Below are positions 25,660 through 34,341 of a DNA stretch of 61,988 bases, in pieces. The translations under genes and the position numbers were made by a program. Each line of letters opens with the position of its first letter. Positions within the stretch are counted from its first letter, which is position 1. Under the pieces are notes generated by a model, which saw only the letters and a list, made by a program, of their open reading frames with translations, ran no database searches and was not told the origin of the DNA. Origin of the DNA: Clostridia bacterium (GTDB lineage: Bacteria; Bacillota; Clostridia; Peptostreptococcales; Anaerovoracaceae); assembly GCA_024403135.1 (NCBI GenBank), contig JAKSSK010000003.1, forward strand, positions 1 to 61,988, read 5' to 3'.

Positions 25660-25689
25660 AAAAGACACCAGCGTATCACTGGTGTCTGT
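25660..25689 (-). terminator. terminator after tRNA-Arg, copy B of a 30-base repeat
   Basis: Minus-strand AGACACCAG-TGATACG-CTGGTGTCT is followed by six T. It closes the ygiQ-methyltransferase-tRNA transcript and is nearly identical to the abrB terminator at 25221-25250. Confidence 0.85.
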
Positions 25690-25691
25690 AT

Positions 25692-25766
25692 TGGCATCCC
25701 ATGAAGGAGTCGAACCTTCGTCGTCGCCTTCGGAGGGCGATACTCTATCCACTGAGCTAATGGGAC
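25692..25766 (-). tRNA. tRNA-Arg (anticodon CCG)
   Basis: The minus strand gives acceptor GTCCCAT paired with ATGGGAT (one G-T pair), D-arm GCTCAGTGGATAGAG, anticodon stem TCGCC/GGCGA with loop CTCCGAA (anticodon CCG), T-arm GAAGG-TTCGACT-CCTTC and encoded CCA. Its first base directly follows the stop codon of the methyltransferase gene, so it must be cut out of that mRNA unless a promoter lies inside the gene. Confidence 0.95.
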
Positions 25767-27044
25767 TTAAAGAACTATCTCCTTTTGTATTAAGTTGCCA
25801 AATATATCTATAACCTGAACGTTTATTGTTCTAGGTCCACTTAAAAGTTTTTCACAGCGCAGCTGCCCTTCAGTGAAGAACTGGCTAGGTCTATGAACCT
25901 TACCGTCGTAATCAAAGTCCACGCTCCAGCACTGGATCAGCTTTAGGCTGTCTATCTTCTGTATATCCTTTAAGGACTTTTCATCCACCTTTTCCTCCAG
26001 GTTCTTTGGAACATACTTCTTAAGGTCTAGGATTAGATGGTACTTGTCCGTCATCTCTATCTTTTCAAAGAAATGCTTAAAGGTTACTGATCCAGCGGAC
26101 TTAAAGCTTGTGCTTGAAAGCACCTTAAAGTTTGCCCCTGCCTTTGCTAGCCTGTTTGTTGCGCTAGTTACTGCAAGCATGCCAGAGTCAGCCATTATCC
26201 ACCTTCTGCCCAGCCTTTCAGCTACGCTAGCAAGGGTTCCGCTTCCTGCAAAAAAGTCGCAACAAAGGTCCCCTTCCTTAGTCGAAGCCTCAATTATCCT
26301 TTCAAGAAGTGCCTCAGGCTTTTGAGTGGCATAGCCTGTCCTTTCAGCAGATGTTCTTCCCACCATGTCGATGTGCCATACATCCTTCATGTTAACCATG
26401 GTGTACCAGCCCAACTCGTCCTTGTACTCCTTTACGCCCTTGAACCTGTAAGGCTTAAAGTCCCTGTTGTATGACTTCTCCTGGCCAGGGTTTAGATAGT
26501 ACTTGCCAGTCTTGCTGTACACTAGGATGCTGTCGTGCTTCCTTGAAAAGTGTTTCTTGCCGCTACCACCAGACTTGTATGTCCAGATGATCTCGTTTAC
26601 AAAGTTCTTCTCCCCGAAAATCTCATCTAGGATTATCTTAACGTAGTGGCTTGCATGCCAGTCAAGGTGAACCCAGATGGTTCCATCATCAGCTAAGATT
26701 TCCTTCATTAAAAGCAGCCTAACGGTTACCATCTTAAGGTAATCTGTTAGGTCTAGATTGTCCTCGTATGCTAGTAGCTTTACTGCAGGAATGGATGAAT
26801 CCACCTTTATTGCAGCATCATACTTAGCCTTTGAAAAGAAAGGTGGGTCGATGTATATCATATTGGCCTTGCCTCGCATATCCCTTTCCTCAAGGAGATA
26901 TTTAAGGTAGGTCTTGTTATCTGAAAGGGCTAGCTCACCAGTTGCTTCTTCCCTTCCAATTTCCACCTTTACATTAAATTCCTTAGCCTTAATTTTATCT
27001 ACTTCTCTTTGGCTTTCTGTAAGTATTCTTTGAAGATCTACCAT
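25767..27044 (-). CDS. site-specific DNA methyltransferase (adenine-type, beta class), no restriction partner
   Basis: This 425-residue amino-methyltransferase has motif IV DPPF at 66-69, which precedes motif I FFAGSGT at 265-271, the order of beta-class enzymes such as type III Mod proteins. A likely target-recognition region lies at about 150-230, and 300-425 is a C-terminal domain I do not recognise (FKHFFEKIEMTDKYHLIL). No nuclease gene adjoins, so it may be a solitary or regulatory methylase. It overlaps ygiQ by 50 bases, and its stop codon abuts tRNA-Arg. Confidence 0.85.
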   Translation of the reverse strand: MVDLQRILTESQREVDKIKAKEFNVKVEIGREEATGELALSDNKTYLKYLLEERDMRGKANMIYIDPPFFSKAKYDAAIKVDSSIPAVKLLAYEDNLDLTDYLKMVTVRLLLMKEILADDGTIWVHLDWHASHYVKIILDEIFGEKNFVNEIIWTYKSGGSGKKHFSRKHDSILVYSKTGKYYLNPGQEKSYNRDFKPYRFKGVKEYKDELGWYTMVNMKDVWHIDMVGRTSAERTGYATQKPEALLERIIEASTKEGDLCCDFFAGSGTLASVAERLGRRWIMADSGMLAVTSATNRLAKAGANFKVLSSTSFKSAGSVTFKHFFEKIEMTDKYHLILDLKKYVPKNLEEKVDEKSLKDIQKIDSLKLIQCWSVDFDYDGKVHRPSQFFTEGQLRCEKLLSGPRTINVQVIDIFGNLIQKEIVL

Positions 27045-28767
27045 TTAAAAGTACCTCTATTAAATCTTCTCTATCCTGCTTCTTCAGAGCCTTAATTACC
27101 AGCTCCCTGTTTTCAGGTTTCTTAAAGTGTATTAGCGCTCTTTGCATCTTCTTTTCTTCCATGGTCTTTGGAACGTAAACCTTCTCCATGGTAAATGGAT
27201 CAAGCTCAGTATAGAACATGGTGGTTGCCAGGGTTCCAGGTGTAGGATAAAAGTCCTGAACCTGATCTGGCACAAAGCCGTAGTCCTTTAGGAAAAGGGC
27301 TAGCTCTATGGCATCATCTAAGGTGCTTCCTGGATGAGATGAGATTAGATAAGGTATTAGATACTGCTTCTTACCTAGCTTTTCATTCATCCTTTGGTAT
27401 TCCCTTGCAAAGGAAAGGAAGACCTCCTTTGATGGCTTTCTCATGTATCCCAGCACTCTTTCAGAAACGTGTTCAGGTGCAACCTTTAGTGTGCCGCTTA
27501 CATGGTGTTCACATAGCTCACGGATGAAGGTCCTATCCTTATCCTGCATCACGTAGTCGTATCTGATGCCGCTACGGATGAACACCTTCTTAACCCCTTC
27601 AAGGCTTCTAAGCTTTCTAAGAAGGGAGATGTAGTCTGAGTGGTCCACCTTCATGTTCTTGCAAACGGTTGGGTACATGCAGTCCCTCTTCTTGCAGTCA
27701 AGATTATTGCAGCTAGGTCCCCTAAAGTTTGCAGTAGGTCCGCCTACATCGTGGATGTATCCCTTAAAGTCCTTCTTCTTAATTAGAAGCTTTGCCTCTC
27801 TAATTAGAGACTGGTGGCTTCTTCCTGTAACCCTTCTTCCCTGATGATAAGTTAGGGCGCAGAAAGCGCATCCTCCAAAGCAGCCTCTTGATGAAACCAG
27901 GCTAAACTTAACCTCGCTAAGGGCCTTGATACCGCAGTCCTTTTCATAGATAGGATGGTACTCCCTTTCGTATGGAAGTTCGTACACCCTGTCTAGCTCC
28001 GCCGTATTTAGTGGTTCCTGAGGTGGGTTTTGAAGCACGTAGAAGTTCTGGTACTTCTCAGCTAATGCTTCCTTTGCCTGGTACTGCATTCTAAAACTTT
28101 GGGCATACTTTTCCTTATCCTTTTCTATCTCCTCAAAGGATGGAAGAAGAGTTGCGTCAGTTTCCTTTACCTTTACGCAGGTACCATTTATCCAGGTGAT
28201 GTCCTTTATATCTATTCCAGAGTCAAGGGCCTGAGCGACCTCTACTATGGTCTTTTCACCCATGCCGTAGATTAAAAGGTCCGCCTTTGCATCTAAAAGT
28301 ATTGACCTTCTCACCTTGTCCTGCCAGTAATCGTAGTGGCCTAGCCTTCTAAGGCTTGCCTCTAGGCCGCCGATGATGATTGGTACATCCTTATATGCCT
28401 CTCTTGCCCTGTTGGCGTACACGATAACCGCCCTATCTGGCCTCTTTCCGTAAACACCGCCTGGTGCGTAGTCGTCTACCCTTCTTCTATGCTTAAACAC
28501 CGAGTAGTTGTTCACCATGGAGTCCACAGCGCCAGAGTTTATTAGAAATCCCAGCCTTGGTTTACCCAGCCTCTTAAAATCTTCAGCATCCTTGAAGTTG
28601 GGCTGAGCTATTATGCCAACCTTAAAGCCTTCAGCCTCAAGGACTCTAGAAATTATGGCCGTGCCAAAGGAAGGATGATCCACATAGGCATCTCCTGTTA
28701 TTACGATGAAATCCAGGCTGTCCCAGCCTCTTTCCTTCATATCTAGTTGTGAGATTGGTAAAAACAT
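26995..28767 (-). CDS. ygiQ: YgiQ family radical SAM protein
   Basis: This 590-residue protein has the YgiQ signature: an N-terminal B12-binding-like half with FIVITGDAYVDHPSFG, then the radical SAM motif CFGGCAFC (CxxxCxxC) within SSRGCFGGCAFCALTYHQGR. A cysteine-rich stretch CNNLDCKKRDCMYP comes later. The family occurs widely in anaerobes; the reaction is not established. It overlaps the NUDIX gene at its start and the methyltransferase gene at its end. Confidence 0.93.
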   Translation of the reverse strand: MFLPISQLDMKERGWDSLDFIVITGDAYVDHPSFGTAIISRVLEAEGFKVGIIAQPNFKDAEDFKRLGKPRLGFLINSGAVDSMVNNYSVFKHRRRVDDYAPGGVYGKRPDRAVIVYANRAREAYKDVPIIIGGLEASLRRLGHYDYWQDKVRRSILLDAKADLLIYGMGEKTIVEVAQALDSGIDIKDITWINGTCVKVKETDATLLPSFEEIEKDKEKYAQSFRMQYQAKEALAEKYQNFYVLQNPPQEPLNTAELDRVYELPYEREYHPIYEKDCGIKALSEVKFSLVSSRGCFGGCAFCALTYHQGRRVTGRSHQSLIREAKLLIKKKDFKGYIHDVGGPTANFRGPSCNNLDCKKRDCMYPTVCKNMKVDHSDYISLLRKLRSLEGVKKVFIRSGIRYDYVMQDKDRTFIRELCEHHVSGTLKVAPEHVSERVLGYMRKPSKEVFLSFAREYQRMNEKLGKKQYLIPYLISSHPGSTLDDAIELALFLKDYGFVPDQVQDFYPTPGTLATTMFYTELDPFTMEKVYVPKTMEEKKMQRALIHFKKPENRELVIKALKKQDREDLIEVLLNGRSSKNTYRKPKRSR

Positions 28768-29357
28768 ATTTCCTCTACAAACCTTCTAACTATTCTTCCT
28801 GTAATTCCCCAGATGTTCTTATCCTGGTATTTGTATAGGGGCATTTCAACAGATGATTTACCCCAGTAGTAGTCCTTAGATACTCCGTAAAGCTCGTACG
28901 GAAAGTCACTGACGTCTTCAGCAATATCTGCAGTAAACACGTATGGCTCATTTTCCATAAAGAAGTCCAGTGGTACCAAAAATGCTTCCTCCACCTCGTC
29001 TTCATTTAAAGTTATGTCCATATCTACCAGGCCTACATATGTATATATGCTGTATCCGCTAAAGCCGTGAACCGTATCGAACTGGCCTAGCACCTTAATG
29101 TCTGTTATTCCTAGCTCTTCTTTAGTTTCCCTAAGAGCAGCTCTTAGGCCATCTTCACCTTCATTTAGCCTTCCTCCAGGAAAGCAAATATCTCCTGGCT
29201 GAGCTTCTTTCTTAAGGCTTCTTGCCCTTTGCTCGAAAAGAAGGTAAAGCCTATCTTCCTTTAAAACTAAAGGTATTAGCACGCTGAAGTACCTGTGCTT
29301 CATCACCGTGCCTACCTGTCTTTCATCTAAAGCTTTCTTGATGTCTTTAATATCCAT
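28743..29357 (-). CDS. NUDIX hydrolase, CoA-pyrophosphatase type
   Basis: This 204-residue protein has a complete NUDIX box (GGRLNEGEDG...REtKEELGI, with all catalytic glutamates) preceded by AQPGDICFPGG, the NudL/YeaB CoA-diphosphatase pattern. It likely cleaves coenzyme A or its derivatives to phosphopantetheine and 3',5'-ADP. The ATG follows a terminator hairpin by 11 bases, with no ribosome site between. A second ATG 18 codons inside (MKHRYFSVL) is an alternative start with only a weak site. Confidence 0.88.
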   Translation of the reverse strand: MDIKDIKKALDERQVGTVMKHRYFSVLIPLVLKEDRLYLLFEQRARSLKKEAQPGDICFPGGRLNEGEDGLRAALRETKEELGITDIKVLGQFDTVHGFSGYSIYTYVGLVDMDITLNEDEVEEAFLVPLDFFMENEPYVFTADIAEDVSDFPYELYGVSKDYYWGKSSVEMPLYKYQDKNIWGITGRIVRRFVEEICFYQSHN

Positions 29358-29368
29358 AGTAAAACAAA

Positions 29369-29386
29369 AGGCGACAGATGTCGCCT
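29369..29386 (-). terminator. terminator between the P-loop gene and the NUDIX gene
   Basis: Minus-strand AGGCGACA-TC-TGTCGCCT is followed by TTTGTTTT. GGAGAGG lies just in front of the hairpin. Confidence 0.7.
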
Positions 29387-29398
29387 CTCCTATCCTTA

Positions 29399-29821
29399 TT
29401 AATTTAGAATTTCAACGCCTTCGAAGTTAACGCCGATCATTTCTTCTTGATCAGCACTTAAGCTTACGATGAAGTCCATTCCATAGTTCTTTGAAATGTC
29501 CTTTAGTCTGTCGATGTATTCTGGAAGATCTCCTAGTGAGAAATCGGCATGCTTCAAGATGCTATCGATAAAGATGTATTCAATATCGTGGTCTGAAGAA
29601 ATGATTCCGTATAGGAAACCGATGTATTCGTCGCTGTTGGTAACATGTTCGTAATCGTCCATGTCTACCACTCTAATTCTATATTTTAAATCGTACATTA
29701 ACCTTTGGTTCTTGTTGATGAAGATAACACTTCCCTGTGCCTTTTCAACAGTCTCATTAGCTAATTCGATCATTTGCTTAGTCTTACCACTGCCTTTATG
29801 GCCTACTAATAACTTAACCAT
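29399..29821 (-). CDS. small P-loop ATP-binding protein of unknown role
   Basis: This 140-residue protein has Walker A GHKGSGKT at 8-15 and a Walker B-like YIFIDSIL near 84-91. It ends IVSLSADQEEMIGVNFEGVEIL. It looks like a minimal RecA/PilT-type nucleotide-binding domain without recognisable partners. Similar short proteins are found in Clostridia, but I cannot give a function. GAGGAGG precedes the start, and a promoter overlaps the end of rlmN. A terminator follows. Confidence 0.8.
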   Translation of the reverse strand: MVKLLVGHKGSGKTKQMIELANETVEKAQGSVIFINKNQRLMYDLKYRIRVVDMDDYEHVTNSDEYIGFLYGIISSDHDIEYIFIDSILKHADFSLGDLPEYIDRLKDISKNYGMDFIVSLSADQEEMIGVNFEGVEILN

Positions 29822-29856
29822 AATAACCGCCTCCTCTGAAATATTTTATATACCCT

Positions 29857-29885
29857 AGTATATCCTACATTGCGTTAGTTATCAA
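29857..29885 (-). promoter_or_regulatory. promoter of the P-loop gene
   Basis: Minus-strand TTGATA (29880-29885, inside the rlmN 3' end) and TATACT (29857-29862) have 17-base spacing. Confidence 0.6.
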
Positions 29886-30903
29886 GGGCTTTTACGGAAA
29901 GTCTTAGCTGTCCGCAGGCCCCATCTATGTCATCTCCAAGTTCCCTTCTTATGGTCACCTGAATTCTCCTCTTTTCAAGAGCTTCCTTAAACTTATTGGC
30001 CTTTTCCCTAGGTGTAGTCTTAAGGCCTGTCTCCTTAACCTCGTTTAGAGGAATTAGGTTTACGTGACAGTTAAGCCCAAATAGCTTATCTGCAAGTTCA
30101 TTAGCATCCTCTAAGCTATCGTTTACCCCGTCCACAAGGGTGTATTCAAAGGTGATTCTCCTGTGAGTCTTATCCACATACCTTCTGCAAGCTTCCAGTA
30201 GTTGATCCACCGAATACTTGTTATTTACAGGCATCATGTTACTTCTAACCTCATCCCTTACGCTGTGAAGGGAGATGGCCAGGTTCACCTGATCAAAGTC
30301 CTCTGCAAATTGATCTATCATGGGGATTAGGCCGCAGGTTGAAACGGTGATGTTTCTCATTCCCAGGTTCTTTCCCTGCCTGTCATTTACTATATGGATG
30401 AACTTAGATAAATTTTCGTAGTTATCTAGGGGCTCTCCTGTTCCCATAACAACCACGTGGCCAATTTCTTCACCGGTGTACTTTTCTGCAGCAAGAATCT
30501 GTCCTAGCATTTCACCTGCAGTAAGATTTCTGTTTAAACCATCCATGGTGGAAGCGCAGAACTTACATCCCATCCTGCACCCTGCCTGGCTGGATATGCA
30601 AATGGAGTTGCCGTAATTGTACTTCATGAAGACGCTCTCTATGCAGTTTCCATCTTCAAGGGAAAAGAGAAACTTCTTGGTGCCATCTTTTGACTTCTGA
30701 ACCTTCTCCACCTTAGGAAGGAAAACATTGTACTCCTCAGAGATCTTAGAAAGCAGGTGGTGCGGCACGTTGCTCATCTCATCCAGGGATTCAACGCCCT
30801 TTGCTAGCCACCTAAATATTTGCTCACCTCTAAAGCGTGGAGCCCCAGCTGCTACTGCTAGTGATGCTATTTCGTTTAAGTTTAAATCGTATAAATTCTT
30901 CAT
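29875..30903 (-). CDS. rlmN: 23S rRNA (A2503-C2)/tRNA (A37-C2) methyltransferase RlmN
   Basis: This 342-residue radical SAM methyltransferase has the cluster motif CRMGCKFC in SSQAGCRMGCKFCAST and MGTGEPLDNYEN as the SAM-binding GEP motif. The conserved cysteines for the methylene-transfer mechanism are present, including the C-terminal DIDGACGQL. It methylates A2503 of 23S rRNA. The start codon follows a hairpin and has no close ribosome site (GAGGCG in the hairpin arm is 15 bases away). Confidence 0.95.
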   Translation of the reverse strand: MKNLYDLNLNEIASLAVAAGAPRFRGEQIFRWLAKGVESLDEMSNVPHHLLSKISEEYNVFLPKVEKVQKSKDGTKKFLFSLEDGNCIESVFMKYNYGNSICISSQAGCRMGCKFCASTMDGLNRNLTAGEMLGQILAAEKYTGEEIGHVVVMGTGEPLDNYENLSKFIHIVNDRQGKNLGMRNITVSTCGLIPMIDQFAEDFDQVNLAISLHSVRDEVRSNMMPVNNKYSVDQLLEACRRYVDKTHRRITFEYTLVDGVNDSLEDANELADKLFGLNCHVNLIPLNEVKETGLKTTPREKANKFKEALEKRRIQVTIRRELGDDIDGACGQLRLSVKALDN

Positions 30904-30914
30904 AATGTTAGGAA

Positions 30915-30934
30915 AACGCCTCTTGCGAGGCGTT
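30915..30934 (-). terminator. terminator-like hairpin between ileS and rlmN
   Basis: Minus-strand AACGCCTC-GCAA-GAGGCGTT has an eight-pair stem with a GNRA-type loop, followed by TT only. It is weak as a terminator and might act as a processing or stability element. Confidence 0.55.
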
Positions 30935-30937
30935 ATT

Positions 30938-33900
30938 TTATATTCTTTCTACGTCGATACCAGTCTTGATTCCGTTGATTGAGTAAACTTCTAGTCCGCT
31001 CTTTTCAACGATTTCAGTAGCCAGTGTTTCCTTCATGATGTAATCCTTGTGAAGTTCCACTGCCTTAAGAATAGTATCTTCTGCTTCTAGGAATATCTTG
31101 ATGTTATCCATCATTTCGAAATCCTTTTGCTTTCTCAGCTGCTGGATCTTTGAAACGATTTCTCTAGCGTATCCTTCGTTGATCAGCTCATCAGTAAGGT
31201 TTGTATCTAGGATTGTAAATACGTTGTTTTCCATTCCCACTGCAAAGCCTTCCTTAGCGCTGATTCTAACGTCTACATATTCTTCAGTAACGTCGAAAGC
31301 TTCTCCGTCAAGGTCTACTGTTACCTTGCCATCAGCCTTTAGCTTACCTACGAAGTCTGCAGCATCTACCTTAGCTAGAGCTTGACCAAACAGTTTAACC
31401 TTAGGTCCAAGTACTGAACCTACTGCTCTAAAGTTTGGCTTAAGTTCAAAGTTCATAAGTGAACCAAGGTCACCAGCAAATTCAACTTCCTTGATATTTA
31501 GCTCTTCAAGGATAAGTGGTGTTAAGTCAGAGATTAGCTCCTTGTACTTACCATCTACCATAATCTTTTGAAGCGGCTGTCTAACCTTGATCTTTTCAGC
31601 TTCTCTAGTACCTCTACCAAGGGTTACCATCTGTCTAACTAGGTCCATTCTCTCTTCTACAGCTTCGTTGATCTGGGACTTGTCGCACTTAGGCATGTAA
31701 GCGATATGTACTGACTCTTCTCCAGTTAACTTAGTGTAGATTTCATCTGAAATGAACGGTGCGATTGGAGCGATTAGCTTGGATACTCCTACAAGCACTT
31801 CGTAAGTAGTCTTGTATACGCTCTTCTTATCTAAATCCATTTCAGGTGCATAGAATCTTCTTCTAGCTCTACGGATGTACCAGTTGGATAGGTCTTCTGC
31901 TACGAAGTCGGTGATAGCTCTTACTGTCTTCATGTGGTCGTAGTGATCCATGTTGTATGTAACAGTGTCTACCAGCTTGTTGTACTTGGATAAAATCCAC
32001 TTATCTAGCTCAGGTCTATCCTCGTACTTAACATCGAAGTCCTTAGGATTGATGTTGTCTGTATTTGAGTAAAGTACGAAGAAGTTATATACATTTCTTA
32101 AAGTTCCAAAAAACTTGGAAACTACGTCCTTAAGACCTTCTTCATCGAACTTAGTTGGAGTCCATGCAGGTGATACGGATAATAGGTACCATCTTGATGC
32201 GTCTGCACCGTACTTATCCATCATTTCAAATGGGCTTACGGTGTTTCCAACGTGCTTACTCATCTTCTTTCCCTGTGCGTCAAGGATTAGGTCGTTTACA
32301 AGAACGTTCTTGTATGGAGCCTGGTCCATAACGATTGTGGAAATTGCCATCAGTGAGTAGAACCAACCTCTAGTCTGGTCTATACCTTCGCAGATGAAGT
32401 CTGCAGGGAATAGCTTATCGAAGTCGTCCTTATGTTCAAACGGATAGTGCCACTGTGCAAATGGCATTGATCCTGAGTCGAACCAGCAGTCCATAACTTC
32501 AGGGATTCTGTGCATTACCTTGCCGCACTCAGGGCAAGTGAATGTAACGTCATCAACGTATGGTCTATGTAGTTCGATGCTTTCATCAATATTTTCATTA
32601 GCCTTAGCTACCAGGTCTTTTCTTGAACCAACGCATTCAAGGTGTCCGCACTCACACTTCCAGATAGGAATTGGAGTACCCCAGTATCTTGATCTTGAGA
32701 TTGCCCAGTCCTTAACTTCTGCTAGCCAGTTTCCGAATCTCTTTTCGCCTACGTAGTCTGGCCACCAGTTTACTGTGTTGTTGTTTCTAACCAGGTTATC
32801 CTTTAGCTTGCTCATCTCGATGTACCAGCTTGGGTTAGCATAGTATACAAGAGGAGTTCCGCATCTCCAGCAGTGTGGATAGTTATGCTCTAACTTAGCC
32901 TTAGCGTAGATTTTATCTTCAGTAGCAAGCCACTTGATGATTTCTACATCCAGGCCTTCTTCCATGATGAAGTGGCCCTTCCAAGGTGTGCAAGTATAGC
33001 AGCCCTGAAGGTCTACTGGTTGAAGCATAGGAAGGTGATACTTTCTTCCGCACTGATAGTCGTCTTCACCAAATGCAGGAGCTGAGTGAACGATACCTGT
33101 ACCATCTTCTACAGTTACGTATTCCATGCATGTAACGAAGAAGCACTTGTCCTTAGGGTCAACTTCAACCCATGGCATCAGTTGTTCGTACTCAATGTAT
33201 TCAAGGTCTTTACCCTTCATCTCTTCAACTACTTCATAGTTTCCTTCGCCTAGGGTCTTATCTGCTAAAGCCTTAGCTAGGTAGAAGTAGTTACCTTCTT
33301 CGTCGCCCTTTAGCATCTTAACCTTAACGTAGTCTACGTCAGGGTGAACTGTTAATACAGTGTTAGCTGCAAGTGTCCATGCTGTAGTAGTCCAAGCAAG
33401 GAAGTATTCGTTTTCTGTTCCCTTTCTCTTGAACTTAGCTGTTATTGTCTGAACCTTTACGTCCTTGTAGCCTTGAGCTACTTCGTGGGAAGCAAGACCA
33501 GTTCCGCAACGTGGGCAGTAAGGGATGATCTTGTGGCCTTCGTATACAAGTCCGTCGTTAAAAGCCTTGTTGATAATCCACCATACTGATTCGATATAGT
33601 CGTTGTCCAGTGTGATGTATGGATTGTCCATATCTGCCATATATGCCATTCTGTCTGACATATCTGTCCACATCTCTGTATATGTAAATACTGATTCTTT
33701 ACATTTCTTGTTGAAAGCTTCGATTCCGTACTCTTCGATGTCCTTCTTTCCGCTGAAACCTAGCTGCTTTTCAACTTCAATTTCTACTGGAAGTCCGTGA
33801 GTATCCCATCCGCCTTTTCTATTAACCTTGTAACCCTGCATGGTCTTGTAACGGTTAATGGAATCCTTTAAAGTTCTAGCCATCATGTGGTGAATGCCTG

Positions 33901-34057
33901 GCTTACCGTTGGCAGTTGGTGGTCCTTCGAAGAAGACGAACTGCTCTGCATCTTCTCTTGAAGTTACGCACTTCTTTAAAAGATCAACTTTTTTCCAATT
34001 GGCAACTTGCTCTTTTTGGTATTCAGCAACTTGCTTCTCTGATAGTTTTTCAAACAT
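30938..34057 (-). CDS. ileS: isoleucyl-tRNA synthetase, IleRS2 type
   Basis: This 1039-residue class I synthetase charges tRNA-Ile. The first signature is GPPTANGKPGIHHMMARTLKD, in which the usual HIGH becomes GIHH (54-57), the altered motif of some IleRS2 enzymes. The second signature is KKMSKH. Zinc-type CxxC pairs occur at YCPRCGTG and CWRCGTP, and the editing domain holds AWTTTAWTLAANT. The eukaryote-like C-terminal extension is present. AGAAAGG precedes the start. Expression is under a T-box leader with an ATC specifier. Confidence 0.96.
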   Translation of the reverse strand: MFEKLSEKQVAEYQKEQVANWKKVDLLKKCVTSREDAEQFVFFEGPPTANGKPGIHHMMARTLKDSINRYKTMQGYKVNRKGGWDTHGLPVEIEVEKQLGFSGKKDIEEYGIEAFNKKCKESVFTYTEMWTDMSDRMAYMADMDNPYITLDNDYIESVWWIINKAFNDGLVYEGHKIIPYCPRCGTGLASHEVAQGYKDVKVQTITAKFKRKGTENEYFLAWTTTAWTLAANTVLTVHPDVDYVKVKMLKGDEEGNYFYLAKALADKTLGEGNYEVVEEMKGKDLEYIEYEQLMPWVEVDPKDKCFFVTCMEYVTVEDGTGIVHSAPAFGEDDYQCGRKYHLPMLQPVDLQGCYTCTPWKGHFIMEEGLDVEIIKWLATEDKIYAKAKLEHNYPHCWRCGTPLVYYANPSWYIEMSKLKDNLVRNNNTVNWWPDYVGEKRFGNWLAEVKDWAISRSRYWGTPIPIWKCECGHLECVGSRKDLVAKANENIDESIELHRPYVDDVTFTCPECGKVMHRIPEVMDCWFDSGSMPFAQWHYPFEHKDDFDKLFPADFICEGIDQTRGWFYSLMAISTIVMDQAPYKNVLVNDLILDAQGKKMSKHVGNTVSPFEMMDKYGADASRWYLLSVSPAWTPTKFDEEGLKDVVSKFFGTLRNVYNFFVLYSNTDNINPKDFDVKYEDRPELDKWILSKYNKLVDTVTYNMDHYDHMKTVRAITDFVAEDLSNWYIRRARRRFYAPEMDLDKKSVYKTTYEVLVGVSKLIAPIAPFISDEIYTKLTGEESVHIAYMPKCDKSQINEAVEERMDLVRQMVTLGRGTREAEKIKVRQPLQKIMVDGKYKELISDLTPLILEELNIKEVEFAGDLGSLMNFELKPNFRAVGSVLGPKVKLFGQALAKVDAADFVGKLKADGKVTVDLDGEAFDVTEEYVDVRISAKEGFAVGMENNVFTILDTNLTDELINEGYAREIVSKIQQLRKQKDFEMMDNIKIFLEAEDTILKAVELHKDYIMKETLATEIVEKSGLEVYSINGIKTGIDVERI

Positions 34058-34090
34058 GTTTTTTTATCCTTTCTCTTGGCCGAGATATAT

Positions 34091-34300
34091 AAAAAATCCC
34101 TAGCCGATAAATATCGATTAGGGACGATTAATAACCGCGGTACCACCCTAGTTGCAACCTCCATCAAGGCGCCTCTCATTAGTGTTAAGCTCCGGAGTGA
34201 TATTCACCTAATTCTCACCGACATATTCTCACCAACAATGTCTCTCTGTAAGGATTTTACTACTAGGCTACTGGTTCCTTCAACGCTTGATATTTAGTTA
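34091..34300 (-). promoter_or_regulatory. T-box riboswitch (Ile, specifier ATC) upstream of ileS
   Basis: On the minus strand the conserved T-box AGGGTGGTACCGCGG lies at 34135-34149 and is followed by a terminator hairpin with a T run (34091-34124). Stem I features (AGAGAGACATTG; GGTGAGAATATGTCGG) are present. The specifier loop GTGAATATCACTC carries ATC at 34199-34201, which reads isoleucine. Uncharged tRNA-Ile should favour the antiterminator and turn ileS on. Confidence 0.95.
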
Positions 34301-34312
34301 AACACAATAAAT

Positions 34313-34341
34313 ATTTTAATGAGAAATCCTTGAAAAGTCAA
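34313..34341 (-). promoter_or_regulatory. promoter of the ileS leader
   Basis: Minus-strand TTGACT (34336-34341) and TAAAAT (34313-34318) have 17-base spacing. The -35 lies within the inverted repeat CCTTGA-AAAG-TCAAGG. Confidence 0.75.
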
